Below, piece by piece: positions 56,901 to 61,660 of a DNA stretch of 64,000 nt; positions within the stretch are counted from its first letter, which is position 1; each line of letters begins with the position of its first letter. Below the pieces are notes generated by a model. It was not told the origin of the DNA and made no database searches. It was given only the letters and a program-made list of their open reading frames with translations. A program made the translations under genes and the position numbers. Origin of the DNA: Symbiodinium microadriaticum (Eukaryota; Sar; Dinophyceae; Suessiales; Symbiodiniaceae). The stretch is taken from contig LSRX01001375.1 of NCBI GenBank assembly GCA_001939145.1, forward strand, positions 1-64,000, in the 5' to 3' direction.

Positions 56901-57843
56901 GCGGAGCCTGCATCAGCCGGCCTCCGAACTTCCACGTGTTTTAGGCCGAGGGATTCCATGCAGCCGGTGCTAAGGTCTCTGCGAACTCGCCATCAATGCT
57001 GGAGATGGGCCGAAAGTCCTCAGCGATGGCCAGGCAGAACAATGACCGGCAGCAAAACCAGAAGTAACTTCTGTGGCGCCTTACATATCCTTGCATAGCC
57101 TCAGCTGCCAAGGGCTCACATAGAAGCAGTCACGGTAGAGTGGGTCACTGTCTTGGGTGCGGGGGTGGGGGCGGTGCATTGTCTAGTCTGCGCTAACTGG
57201 TGCAGGAGACAAGCTCCGGCAAAAGGAGAAGTGAACATCACTTACGAGGTCGTGCCAAGTCGCAGCCCCAGTGAGCATCCGTGTCACCCCTTGTGTGCTG
57301 TTCAGCCGTGACCTATTCCAGCGGAGACAACCGTAATCCTCCATGAGGTATCAGTGGTAAAAGCGACGAAGACGTCGTCAAGGCCGCGGCCGCGCTGGCC
57401 GGGAACTTTCGAGTCGTCTGATTTCGTAGATGTTATACTTCCGAAAGCTGCCGACAGATGCTGGAAGATATGAGGATGGACAAACAGCTTCCAAAGTGCA
57501 CGAGAAGATCTTCGCATCCAAGAACCTCCCTTATGCAGCAGAGTCCCCAGACAGTCCCAAGGTCATGCCTGTTCCATGCAGCATGGGCATGGCATGGCCC
57601 AACTTTGCCGGAGGTCCAGGTGTCTGGTCTGGACCTCTTCGTCGAGAACAAGGTGACGACGAGTTCTCCGATTTCGCACAGTGCGTGCAAACTCAACACG
57701 TCTTGTGCTGCGAGGAGACTGGGGCCGCGGTTCTTGAAAGCACCATCACAGGCTTGAACCAAATTAACCAAAGAAGCGGCGCACCTCCGCCGACGCTGGC
57801 TGTGCCTCTGGCGAGTGTCGTAGCACTCTTCTCATGGTTCTGA
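17576..57843 (+). CDS. Giant multi-exon TSP1/PAN-like surface protein gene (or chain of genes)
   Basis: About 32 thrombospondin type-1 modules are spread over 40 kb on one strand. Each shows the W-x-x-W, C-x3-C and GG-x-x-C landmarks of the fold. In the first 24 modules two subtypes alternate: A (CSxTCGGG) and B (CxPxCxG). PAN/apple-like modules lie at four places between an A and the following B module. The 3' part has an Ala-rich repeat domain and a hydrophobic C-terminal tail ending at a stop. Exons are mostly 30-170 bp and introns often 40-200 bp; donors are GT, GC or GA and acceptors AG|G, and phases agree wherever I traced joins. TSP1 modules in alveolates are mostly on secreted or surface adhesion proteins. 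Start, signal peptide and some exons were not found. It could be two or three genes. Kinase, PPR and rRNA methyltransferase genes lie within its span. Confidence 0.7.
18176..18409 (+). CDS. TSP1 module 2 (type B), exons 18176-18259 and 18347-18409
   Basis: Starts DWGHCAPNCQG and continues through ASHGGQ. A GC-AG intron (18260-18346) then joins ACGDTKEEESC and the linker CTDCEYE. A GA-AG intron follows to the next DW. The intron positions match those of later modules. Confidence 0.82.
18464..18744 (+). CDS. TSP1 module 3 (type A) and front of module 4 (type B)
   Basis: Exon 18464-18570 gives DWSSWVECSVTCGGG through NGGKACV. The GA-AG intron 18571-18643 is followed by exon 18644-18744 with the linker CPVDCELTDWSNW and CEPYCAG. 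Reading phase is kept (2+1 nt across the intron). The Cys pattern is complete. Confidence 0.85.
18806..19470 (+). CDS. Tail of module 4 and TSP1 module 5 (type A)
   Basis: Exons 18806-18865 (RHRTVKTLPMNGGVAC), 19039-19150 (NETQKCTNFCMDC, then SDWTAWTNCTVSCGGG), 19225-19262 (TFVATGGGGRS) and 19447 to about 19470 (CQGDESAT). Donors at 18866, 19151 and 19263 are all GC, with AG|G acceptors, and phases agree. Confidence 0.8.
19488..20225 (+). CDS. PAN/apple-like module 1 (fragments)
   Basis: Two pieces can be aligned by eye to the better-preserved PAN-like modules at 29.7 and 34.1 kb: 19488-19555 (LAEAQEKCKAGSDV) and about 20150-20225 (GFCIFIKKTMEGSAC). The second matches the CxYLKK...GxPC signature, which runs into the tail of the next TSP1 module. 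Exon borders are not resolved. Confidence 0.5.
20826..21043 (+). CDS. TSP1 module 6 (type B), exons 20826-20854 and 20939-21043
   Basis: The linker exon gives PCPVDCGYS. A GA-AG intron (20855-20938) precedes DWAEWSACEPYCSG and AAHGGVAC. The intron sits directly before the DW dipeptide, as in several other modules. Confidence 0.8.
21197..21310 (+). CDS. TSP1 module 7 (type A), front exon
   Basis: Encodes CANFCMDCQVSDWTEW and CSVTCGGG, followed by RTNRTRTE. The exon starts after GGGCAG. The tail exon could not be placed securely between 21.3 and 21.7 kb. Confidence 0.82.
21680..22369 (+). CDS. PAN/apple-like module 2 with fused TSP1 tail
   Basis: Piece one (about 21690-21750) encodes DPTCYALYDRDCDGG. 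Piece two (22262-22369) encodes FCGADFELVPEEGSCVYVKK and runs on without an intron into EIGEGVPCDG. At 29.9 and 34.3 kb the same KK/EIG junction is interrupted by an intron, so this copy independently fixes the splice site in the others. Confidence 0.62.
22422..22620 (+). CDS. TSP1 module 8 (type B), exons 22422-22469 and 22544 to about 22620
   Basis: The linker exon KCNIQKCPIDCKYK is joined by a GC-AG intron (22470-22543) to DWSDWGSCNPLCEG and an Arg-rich strand. The tail is unresolved before the TG microsatellites. Confidence 0.78.
22690..22710. repeat. (TG)n microsatellite
   Basis: About ten TG units between TSP1 exons. Confidence 0.95.
23070..23114. repeat. (TG)n microsatellite, interrupted
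   Basis: Two TG runs separated by ATTG, in the intron before the exon at 23348. Confidence 0.95.
23348..23582 (+). CDS. TSP1 module 9 (type A), exons 23348 to about 23447 and 23504-23582
   Basis: The front exon gives ECTNVCVDCEWSDWTAW and CSATCGGG. The tail exon gives VDVEGYGKNCTGD and QKCNTQ. A GA donor at 23583 leads to the next linker exon at 23780. Confidence 0.83.
23780..24137 (+). CDS. TSP1 module 10 (type B), exons 23780-23806 and 24051 to about 24137
   Basis: A 27-bp linker exon (DCPVDCETS) is joined by a GC-AG intron (23807-24050) to DWSSWSSCEPFCKG and QTRTITLEAS. Confidence 0.8.
24180..25370. other. Long intron-like stretch without coding signal
   Basis: TTT/GGTT-rich sequence with decayed telomere-like words and only short random open stretches. 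It probably forms the intron between modules 10 and 11. Confidence 0.45.
25381..25607 (+). CDS. Tail of module 10 and TSP1 module 11 (type A)
   Basis: Exon 25381-25491 gives KTIKQAANGGMACG, CNNTCLDC and VWANWT. The GA-AG intron 25492-25556 (65 nt) splits W-x-x-W, and exon 25557 to about 25607 gives EWGQCSASCGGG. Module 11 is the first member of the tandemly duplicated block. Confidence 0.8.
26519..26767 (+). CDS. TSP1 module 12 (type B), exons 26519 to about 26612 and 26700-26767
   Basis: The front exon gives NETQACNEQSCPIDCVLADW and SDCDPYC. The tail exon gives NRIVVTAPEFGGVPCGN and SETQ, with its last base starting the codon completed at 28831. The counterpart at 32.7-33.0 kb has a stop codon at the CDPYC position. 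Confidence 0.8.
27238..27790. repeat. Minisatellite, about 68-bp unit
   Basis: The word GCATGCTTGTT(T/C)(G/T)TGCAGCGTCAC with the following (C/T)TTG(C/T)GGAAA(C/A)GTATT recurs near 27292, 27602 and 27670, with partial copies to 27785. It lies inside the intron 26768-28830. Confidence 0.75.
27865..28290. repeat. Minisatellite, about 80-bp unit
   Basis: GGCTGGTTTTGATGTGGTGTGC starts at 27881, 27961, 28041 and 28124, with a weaker copy near 28208. Each unit ends GGAATCGAGCGTCTA. Older degenerate units occur at 27360-27590. It lies inside the same intron. Confidence 0.85.
28831..28934 (+). CDS. TSP1 module 13 (type A), front exon
   Basis: Encodes CTNFCMDCQLSDWTEW and CSKTCAGG, ending before a GT donor. 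The first two bases complete a codon begun in the exon ending at 26767 (GT-AG intron of 2,063 bp). Confidence 0.83.
29696..29893 (+). CDS. PAN/apple-like module 3, exons 29696 to about 29747 and 29799-29893
   Basis: The first exon gives EAEALCSADPTCGGLEHG. The second gives YDQGCDNWVTLCDADFTL and CSYLKK. The A-x-x-x-C-x-x-DPxC start and CxYLK end are the pattern of PAN/apple folds, though the spacing is compact. The assignment is by eye. A GA donor at 29894 joins GAGATCGG at 30003. Confidence 0.65.
30003..30825 (+). CDS. TSP1 module 14 (type B), exons 30003-30101 and 30721-30825
   Basis: The first exon gives EIGQGVPCQGNISETATCNE, the linker CPVDCVMTEWT and a GA donor. The second gives DWSPCDPFCNG, RERNITTHAAYGG and CGPSLE. 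The intron (30102-30720) splits W-x-x-W exactly as at 17954, 25492, 31887 and 34509. Confidence 0.83.
30873..30892. repeat. (TG)n microsatellite
   Basis: TG run just after the exon ending at 30825. Confidence 0.9.
31273..31523 (+). CDS. TSP1 module 15 (type A), exons 31273-31372 and 31431-31523
   Basis: The first exon gives CSNFCVDCAWSDWGAW and CTVSCGGGT. A GC donor (31373) joins AQRSRAIETPKQGGG and KTCNEQ. A GA donor at 31524 leads on. Reading phase is kept throughout. Confidence 0.84.
31579..31886 (+). CDS. TSP1 module 16 (type B), exons 31579-31645 and 31720-31886
   Basis: The first exon gives ECPVDCELGSWTAW and CEPYCEG. The second gives SQTRQRNVTRKAAFGG, KSCNALAAEEPDF, an IRQCSN strand and CLWSNWT. 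The GA-AG intron 31887-31991 splits W-x-x-W. Confidence 0.84.
31992..32043 (+). CDS. TSP1 module 17 (type A), front exon
   Basis: DWGECSASCGGGIQSR, the counterpart of 25557-25607. The tail is not located. Confidence 0.78.
32100..32700. other. Intron-like stretch
   Basis: No coding signal. Part of 32.56-32.61 kb (GCGCGCCCAAAGAGGGGCGAGGC) resembles 26.26 kb, as expected from the tandem duplication. Confidence 0.4.
32730..33033 (+). pseudogene. TSP1 module 18 (type B), damaged copy
   Basis: Matches 26519-26767 (NETQACNEKSCPIDC, ADWSGW, SDCDPY), but the Cys codon that should follow is TGA at 32825-32827. The tail exon (NRIVVTAPEFGGMPCG, about 32964-33033) has CCG instead of CAG directly before it, so its acceptor is lost. 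Either the module is skipped or broken, or TGA is removed by a shifted GA donor. Confidence 0.6.
33226..33329 (+). CDS. TSP1 module 19 (type A), front exon
   Basis: CTNFCMDCQLSDWNDW and CSKTCAGGSQHRLRDE, the counterpart of 28831-28934. The intron from 33034 is only 192 nt here. Confidence 0.83.
34070..34331 (+). CDS. PAN/apple-like module 4, exons 34070 to about 34122 and 34237-34331
   Basis: EAEALCSADPTCGGVVH, then YDQGCDNWVTLCDADFTL and CSYLKK. Close copy of 29696-29893. A GA donor at 34332 joins 34410. Confidence 0.65.
34410..34696 (+). CDS. TSP1 module 20 (type B), exons 34410-34508 and 34592-34696
   Basis: EIGQGIPCKGNISETATCN, linker CPVDCVMTDWA; GA-AG intron of 83 nt; then EWSACDPFCNG, RERNITTHAAFGG and CGQSLE. 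Counterpart of 30003-30825. Confidence 0.84.
34754..35005 (+). CDS. TSP1 module 21 (type A), exons 34754-34853 and 34915-35005
   Basis: CSNFCVDCTWSDWGAW and CTLSCGGGT; GC donor at 34854; then AQRTRAIETPKQGGG and KTCNDE. Counterpart of 31273-31523 with the same intron positions. Confidence 0.84.
35069..35326 (+). CDS. TSP1 module 22 (type B), exons 35069-35135 and 35192-35326
   Basis: ECPVDCELSTWTAW and CEPYCEG; GC donor; then TQMRYRNVTQEASFGG, RSCNAVAAEEPDF and an IRQCSNECG strand. A GC donor at 35327 joins the next exon at 35473 in phase. Confidence 0.84.
35473..36800 (+). CDS. TSP1 module 23 (type A, divergent), exons 35473-35546, 36512-36564, 36746 to about 36800
   Basis: VDCEWGDWAPWSNCS is followed by AFQTKIPDS, so the usual second Cys and GGG are missing. 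The middle exon gives SQQIDVTGFVAPEITPN, and the tail exon PADGGGKQCKGNVTEAGC. Both donors (35547, 36565) are canonical GTAAG, unlike most of this gene. Confidence 0.62.
37056..37346 (+). CDS. TSP1 module 24 (type B), exons 37056-37140 and 37289-37346
   Basis: ACPVDCVMTEWGGW and CTPYCSG; GT-AG intron 37141-37288; then RNRVILTQPFAGGAACG and ETA. This is the last module of the strict A/B alternation. Confidence 0.82.
37886..38100 (+). CDS. TSP1 module 25 (type A), exons 37886-37921 and about 38030-38095
   Basis: Linker exon EISCNNTCINCQ with a GC donor, then SWTDWSECSKTCSGG and TQHR. The acceptor of the second exon is not AG|G and is uncertain. Confidence 0.7.
38300..38952 (+). CDS. Tail of module 25 and TSP1 module 26
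   Basis: About 38310-38365 (GEGTPCPDQLEQTKAQ), about 38431-38460 (DCPVNCIWG), a GT-AG intron of exactly 60 nt, 38521 to about 38574 (DWLPWNGCSVTCGE) and 38891-38952 (TACEGSNREW and CDVEICPV). The next in-phase exon I can find beginning DC is at 44482, beyond the kinase gene. Confidence 0.7.
38960..40015. other. Region between TSP1 exon and kinase
   Basis: Holds open stretches on the + strand (for example 39309-40031) without recognisable domains. The unknown 5' end of the kinase gene should lie here. Confidence 0.3.
40022..42760 (+). CDS. Protein kinase, multi-exon, TKL/TK-like with an atypical catalytic loop
   Basis: Pieces of a kinase domain in order: 40022-40153 (LGRGSYGEVW glycine loop); 40250-40333 (VALKEVLC with the beta-3 Lys), joined by GC-AG; 40937 to about 41030 (AIFEVQVLMAL, helix C Glu); 41148-41214 (RTAMTLVPGQSLDYFL, hinge); about 41430-41493 (LLRDIGPALQLL, then WHR); 41556 to about 41680 (DVNSHNILI, then IDFGLAVD); about 41764-41860 (TEYIGGDSRYWPPSSW, activation segment end); about 41940-41985 (LDIHGLGVTALE, helix F). 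A C-terminal helical extension follows at about 42490-42530 and 42600-42760. HRD and DFG are present, but the Lys two residues after the catalytic Asp is Asn (HRDVNSHN). No membrane segment was found in these exons. The 5' end is unknown. Confidence 0.82.
42770..44215 (+). other. Unassigned sequence after the kinase
   Basis: Several + strand open stretches (to 43209; 43497-43922) are Ala/Arg/Gly-rich with no recognisable motif. They may include the 3' end of the kinase gene. Confidence 0.3.
44216..44412. repeat. Triplet microsatellite (GTC/CAC/CCG), with one ambiguous base
   Basis: Runs of TCG, CAC and CCG triplets across about 200 bp, with an N at 44270. All frames are open because of the period of three, so the His- and Thr-rich peptides are not evidence of a gene. 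Confidence 0.95.
44482..44842 (+). CDS. TSP1 module 27 region, exons 44482 to about 44512 and about 44760-44842
   Basis: 44482 begins DCQWGPWRP after GTGCAG, in phase with the CPV end at 38952. 44760-44842 gives PCQPLLSWSAWGNC and SATCDSGFQFRNR. Whether both pieces belong to one module is unclear. Confidence 0.6.
45470..45640 (+). CDS. TSP1 module 28, exons 45470-45495 and 45561 to about 45640
   Basis: Linker CPRDCVLH; GC-AG intron 45496-45560; then DWEPWSDCSHTCGPLG and an Arg-rich strand. Confidence 0.75.
46005..46466 (+). CDS. TSP1 module 29, exons about 46005-46056, 46142-46195, 46400-46466
   Basis: ACGLEGCPRNCIWGDWA, then GGWSNCTQSCGKGTRLE, then AAYGGNCVGSATQTEYC and NDVC. Acceptors are AG|G. 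Confidence 0.75.
46536..46715 (+). CDS. TSP1 module 30, about 46536-46565 and 46641 to about 46715
   Basis: Linker PCPEDCSW, then NDWGEWTSCTQSCGG and DVTGLRP after GTCAG. Confidence 0.72.
46943..47669 (+). CDS. TSP1 module 31 (front half), exons about 46943-46995, 47540-47568, 47621-47669
   Basis: AACNAPGGCSVNCTWE; GA-AG intron 46996-47539 holding a minisatellite; DWNEWTACS; 52-nt GA-AG intron; then RTCSKGTRTRLRFVDTE. The module then stops before its GG/Cys tail. A fitting tail in the same phase begins at 53996. Confidence 0.75.
47064..47334. repeat. 12-bp minisatellite GGTTCCGGAGCG
   Basis: About 20 units, imperfect, inside the intron 46996-47539. Because the unit is a multiple of three, several frames stay open as Gly/Ser/Ala- or Arg/Phe-rich strings, which are not genes. 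Confidence 0.95.
47850..51000 (+). CDS. Pentatricopeptide-repeat (PPR) protein, multi-exon
   Basis: PPR helices recur on the + strand. Examples are ILNNCGRSSDWQQALWLLE (about 47957-48013), SLGAALRGCRGGAWPAALVLL (about 48463-48525), AVTACGVDSQWQIAFGIL (about 48720-48773), YNALINAVEVAARWELALQL (about 48947-49006), CISACEASGEWQVA (about 49173-49214), QQWQHAVAVLHDM (about 49609-49648), CNAAMTACEKSGEWQLALAL (about 50286-50345) and AISACQKGSQWDAALTLL (about 50533-50586). The consensus (N-x-x-I-x-A-C-x-x-x-x-x-W-x-x-A-L-x-L-L) is the dinoflagellate PPR type. PPR proteins bind RNA and usually act in plastids or mitochondria. Exon borders, start and stop are not fixed, and the reading frame changes between repeats as expected with introns. 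It lies between TSP1 exons at 47669 and 53996. Confidence 0.8.
49870..50013 (+). repeat. 72-bp tandem duplication within the PPR gene
   Basis: Two copies (49870-49941, 49942-50013) each encode IGVNAAINACARS, the core of a PPR helix. The first has TAG at the position where the second has TAT. Confidence 0.85.
51343..51388 (-). repeat. Interstitial telomere-like repeat (CCCTAAA)n
   Basis: About six CCCTAAA units, one varied to CCCTGAA, in the opposite orientation to 840-922. Confidence 0.9.
51663..53673 (+). CDS. RlmJ-type 23S rRNA adenine-N6 methyltransferase, multi-exon
   Basis: Exons follow the order of bacterial RlmJ: 51663-51706 (YDHSFQ), GC-AG intron, 51769-51858 (AGSSVDCFKHSVLTLLLQRL then APFTYV), GC-AG intron, 51936 to about 52030 (DTHGGWGLYNLT, the SAM-binding motif I region, DTHAGAG in bacteria), about 52440-52545 (uncertain), about 52700-52760 (YLGSPLLAQQWLRPQ), 53028 to about 53345 (GLVLMDPPYE catalytic motif, then VAVWYP and a VLVVEFG strand), and 53564-53673 (FLIQNPPEHTVEHLRELLP, ending in TGA). 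The DPPY motif marks an amino-methyltransferase. The family methylates A2030 of bacterial 23S rRNA, so organellar rRNA is a likely substrate (inference). The true start and a targeting peptide were not identified. Confidence 0.82.
53996..54835 (+). CDS. Tail of TSP1 module 31 and module 32, exons 53996-54064, 54435 to about 54492, 54584 to about 54640, 54780-54835
   Basis: AYGPLGLNCTGEPSEEDLPC completes the half module ending at 47669 in phase 0. Then come DCQFEDWGDWGKCQLQPCGP, AQRLRSRERGSAQ and DCEIPGAPPVPPCNVTV. The first join after 54064 uses a GT donor. Confidence 0.72.
55081..56050 (+). CDS. Ala-rich repeat domain
   Basis: Exons 55081-55194, 55251 to about 55700, 55800-55826 and 55974 to about 56050 encode roughly nine repeats of 18-23 residues, each Ala-rich and helical and ending in a G-A-T-P-E-E-Q-like turn (NATPDEQ, GATPEEQ, GATPQ|EQ). 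The intron 55195-55250 (GT-AG, 56 nt) and the GA-AG intron from 55827 fall exactly at this turn, so repeat and exon borders coincide. The function is unknown; it could be a stalk between the TSP1 array and the membrane. Confidence 0.65.
56060..57205 (+). other. Unresolved region, possible exons
   Basis: Open stretches such as 56594-56944 and 56793-57098 look partly protein-like (for example FIHDAAALEAVRVRSLRALL), but I could not join them to the gene or recognise a domain. Confidence 0.3.
57206..57425 (+). CDS. Probable exons after the Ala-rich domain
   Basis: 57206 to about 57270 after GTGCAG gives APAKGEVNITYEVVPSRSPS. About 57357-57415 gives KSDEDVVKAAAALAGNF. They resemble one extracellular beta/helix domain split by an intron. 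No named family is recognised. Confidence 0.4.
57715..57843 (+). CDS. C-terminal exon with hydrophobic anchor
   Basis: The last 40 or so codons end RSGAPPP, then TLAVPLASVVALFSWF, then TGA. A small-residue site, a short spacer and a terminal hydrophobic run with no charged tail are the pattern of a GPI-anchor signal. It would tether the TSP1 protein to the surface. The link to the upstream exons is inferred from strand and order only. Confidence 0.5.
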   Translation, partial: ETGAAVLESTITGLNQINQRSGAPPPTLAVPLASVVALFSWF

Positions 57844-60490
57844 GACAGGGCGCTTCGATGTTGCTGAATAGCACAGATTTCAAGCGCAGAGATGAAGACG
57901 GGGTCGGTGGCTCTTGTTTGCTTTCTGGCAGCTTCTGCGGCATGACCCTGTCCCAGACGCATGTGCACACCAACGAGGATGCCTGCCTTTAGCACGGAAG
58001 CAGTTGCCTTGTTGAGACTTGGCTTCGCCTGTGCGCGTGGTGGGGCTGTAGCAGAATTTGGACTTGTCAGCAGCGAAAGCTGAGCAGCAGCAAGCTGCGA
58101 CAGGCTATTTCCCGCCTTAGCTGCCCTAGTGTGGTCGCCTTTTTGGAGATCATAACGTGGCGCATCCGACATAGAATGACTCTCCACGGGTCACATCTCG
58201 TTGTCGGAGCTCATGTGCGAGCACCTCAGTTCAAAAAGCAGGGTGCAGAGGGTGTAGAGCCATAGCCAAAACTCAGCTTTGCAGCCTTGCTTTTGTGGCT
58301 CCGTTGAAGTTGAAGCGGCCTTTCGGCCTCTCTGCCTGAGGCGGCCTGGGCTGGGCGGATGGAGGCCGCTGTCGGGAGGCCGACGGCGAGGCAGCCGTGG
58401 GCACCCCGGCTTCTGCCTCTCACTTTCCTGCAGTCCTTGCAGTCCTTACGAACGCATCTCAGGCTTTGGCTGAAGGCCCGTTCCTCAGCTCAGCGGACCG
58501 CGGCGGAGCGCGGCTCGGCTATGCTCGGCTTAGCCAGCCTTGAGACGAGGTGGACAGAGCGGTCCAGCGGGCGGCGCGCATCGAGTTGGGCCGCATGAGG
58601 ACCGGGTGCCGAGGGACTAAGAGGAACTCGAATGGTGCCGTTCGGCAGGACGGCGCTGGAGGTTTCAGACCCTGACCAGCTCCAGGCATTGTGGGATCAT
58701 GGATGTGTGGGAGCACGATCAGCTGTCGGGCTTTCGTGCAGTGGGTCTTCAAACTGTGAACCTGTTGGTTTTTGGGCTGAACTATGCTGAACTTCTTGTC
58801 AGATCTCCAGTCAGAGAACAAGTCCTGCAAGAACAACCTTGAAGAGACATCGCATTGCGATGCTTGAGAGTTCTCACGAGGCGTGCTACTTCAAGAGTTC
58901 AATGTCGCTCACTGCTCTGAAGTCAAGAAAGCCAACCACATACCACATTGAATGGCGTTCTCGTTGAACGATGCGCCTGCTGCAATAGCCGTCTATCACT
59001 GCCAGTTGCAAGTCCAATACCTCACCATGGCTGCTTGATCTGATGTCGGCAGTGGACTTGCAAACGGGTTCCCGGCCAAAAAGTCGGCAAACCATGCAGT
59101 CACAGAGGCTTGACCAGAAGCAGTCCGTGCATTGTGCGGGGTTGGTAGCTGCAGGTAGGGCGCGAAGTCGCAAAAAGTCTTAGGAGCAGGCGATCTTGGA
59201 TCCGACAGGACGAAATTGGGCTTCGAGTTTTGTGAGACAGTTACTTCTTTAATTTAAGGGGGGTGAAAAGGGGCTAAGAGCCTTGGTGACAGTTGGTGAC
59301 CACTCACACCCGGGTTGCGGGTTATCCAGTCGTTTCAGGGTTGGGTTTTCGCAACGGCAACCACTCACTCTTTTAGGATGGATTTAGACTGTTGGTCACC
59401 ATCAATCGCCTCTGTTAGGGTTCAGGCTTGGCGTTCGTGACAACGAGACACTCCTTGCGACCAGTCAGTTCTTCTGGGATCGAGCTTGCTTTTCTGCAAC
59501 CACTCAGTCCTTTTGGGTTTCCGGGTTTCGGAACCTCCTGCAGAGCCGCCCCAGACTACTGAACCGGTCAAGCCTAATCCCAGAAGTGTCGATCCCGCTG
59601 GAACGGCTGATCCGAGCAGTGGCAAGTAGCTCCACGGATCTGATCGGCGTCGGATTCCCCCCCCGTTTCTGCCCCGACCCCACTCCACCCCGTGCAGAAA
59701 CCGCAGCCTTTACGGGGTCTAGGTTGTCTGGGTGGAGAGCCTGTGTTGTTGCACATGACCTCGAAAATTTAACGTGTCGCCTGTACAGGCCATGATGACC
59801 TGGTGGATGGCAAGAGATGCAAGCGCTGTGTGGCTCCAAGCGGGGAAAGACGGCTGTTGCTGCAGACATGTGGCTGCAAAGCTTCCCAGGCTTGACAAAC
59901 CTGTAGTCAGGCTTCTTCTGGTGGCATGGCCACTGCTCGTCCGAGACACAGAACTCAGAATGAGCTTGCAGAGAGAGAGATCCTCTCAGATATCCTCTGA
60001 GGCTTGTTGCAGGAAGACTCGGCCAGGGAAGAGGCAGGCGCTGCCGCGCTCTTCGGTGGGGATCTCTTTGGAGCGGAATTGTGTCCTAGTCTCTGAGGGC
60101 GAGGAGACTCTGGGAGCCCTGCTCTTCTCGGAGCGTCTTCACCGAAGGTTGGGGTCCCAGTGTGGTCTCAGTCGTCTCACGCAGAAAGGCCCCTTCACGC
60201 CCCGACTTAGGTTTCCCTACACGTCCTTTTATGGCCCTGGCCCCAGACTGCAGCGCTGCCCTGCGCTGCCACGTGCACATTCTGCAGTCCTGGGCGAGGT
60301 AGAGACGACTACGCGGTCGGAGGCACTCCGTCCGAGGCCGGGGAGTCGGGGAGCTAGAGAGAGCAACGCTGTCCAGCGTTGTGTTCTCTCTTTGCCGGGC
60401 TCGGGCTTGGGAGGCGAGTGCACCGGGTGCCGAGTTCGAACGGCTGCAGCAGGCCAGAGTGTCTTGTCCCAAAGCTCGCAGCCTTTGCCA
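57844..60490. other. No confident gene
   Basis: Mixed short open stretches on both strands. A stretch near 59780-59890 is Cys-rich (KRCKRCVAPSGE) but ends quickly. Phrases such as AACCACTCA recur at 59300-59510 as a decayed repeat. Confidence 0.35.
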
Positions 60491-60505
60491 CCAGAATGAC
60501 AGGCT

Positions 60506-61660
60506 TTGCAGCAGAACCTTGAGGCTCTGCAGGCACAGGGGTGCCTGGATGTGTGCCTGTGTGTTGCTTCGCTGCATGTGTTCATAGACGACTTTCTGCG
60601 CAAGGACCTGCGATCCAAGCTTGCTCCCTACCAGGCGGGCTTTCCCGCTTGCCAGCGCATGCCGTGCAAGAACGCAGACGGCAGATCTGAGATCAGCAGG
60701 ATGCCTCGCGCAACTCGGGTTTGCTGTGGCGCTGGGCCGACGTCGTCGCGGTGGCCTCGCGCTTCCGGGAGGCTCTGCGGCTGCCGTCGAAGGCCAGCGG
60801 CCCAGCAGCGGCCCAGCAGTCGGAAGTGGCGATCGCCGCGTCGCAGGCCCAGCGCGCCCTTGCGGTGGTGCCTGCCGCCGCAGCGACAAGAAACGGCATG
60901 GCGCTGACGCGGCGCTTTTCGGAAGTGGCAGGAGGCCCAGATGGAAGGGCATGGGCGCGAGGCTGGAACTTGGAATGCTTGAAAACACTCTCACTCTTGC
61001 AACTTAGCAGTGCGCTCAGGACTTTTCAGACAACATCGCTGAGCTGTGTACTTACCAGTGTGTGGAGAGAGTTGTGAATTGCTCGTAACTCATTCATGTG
61101 ACTCGCACAGCAGCCCATGTTCACCCAGTGTAAAGAACCCATGATAACCCATGCCTTGATGTCGTGGTCCAAAGTGGTCGTAACTTGCTGTGCCGCACCT
61201 CCTGCTACCTGACCACTGAGGTTTACAACGATTTGCGGGCTGTTCCTTGCCGCTGTAATTGGTCTCTTGGGTGGAGCCCCGAGCAGCGTGGCGACTCGAG
61301 GGCGGGAGGTGGAACGAGGGTCACATGGCGACTCGAGGATTTTGTGCTGCTGCCTTATGGCACAACTACGGCTGGGCCTAGCACTCGGCACTCACGATGC
61401 CACGCCTCAAGAAGATCCTCCTGTTCGTGTTGTGAGGCGGCTGGGCTCTTTGCTTTCGGTGCTGCCAACTCGGTGCTCCTGGGCCTGGGGGGAGAAGCGG
61501 AAGATCTCCTCACAGCGGTGCTCCGTTTGAGGTGCTCTTGCGGAACTACTCGCGCTTGCACCTTCCGCACATCCGACGCCGCCTGGAACATCGACTTAAA
61601 GAGCTGCGAAGATCTCAGAAGAGAAGCCCAAAGGCCATAAAGACTTGGGGCAAAAAGCGC
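60506..61660 (+). CDS. Hypothetical gene, unknown function (partial exons)
   Basis: Three protein-like pieces follow AG acceptors: about 60506-60636 (NLEALQAQGCLDVCLCVASL, then FIDDFLRKDLRSKLAPYQ), about 60700-60790 (WRWADVVAVASRFREALRLP) and about 61515-61660 (APFEVLLRNYSRLHLPHIRR, then a very basic helix). No domain is recognised. A 302-codon open stretch on the opposite strand overlaps the first two. Confidence 0.35.

Noticed and set aside
60086-60994. 302-codon open frame on the minus strand
   Set aside because: The composition is Arg/Ser/Pro/Ala-rich without any motif, and it overlaps more protein-like + strand pieces after AG acceptors.
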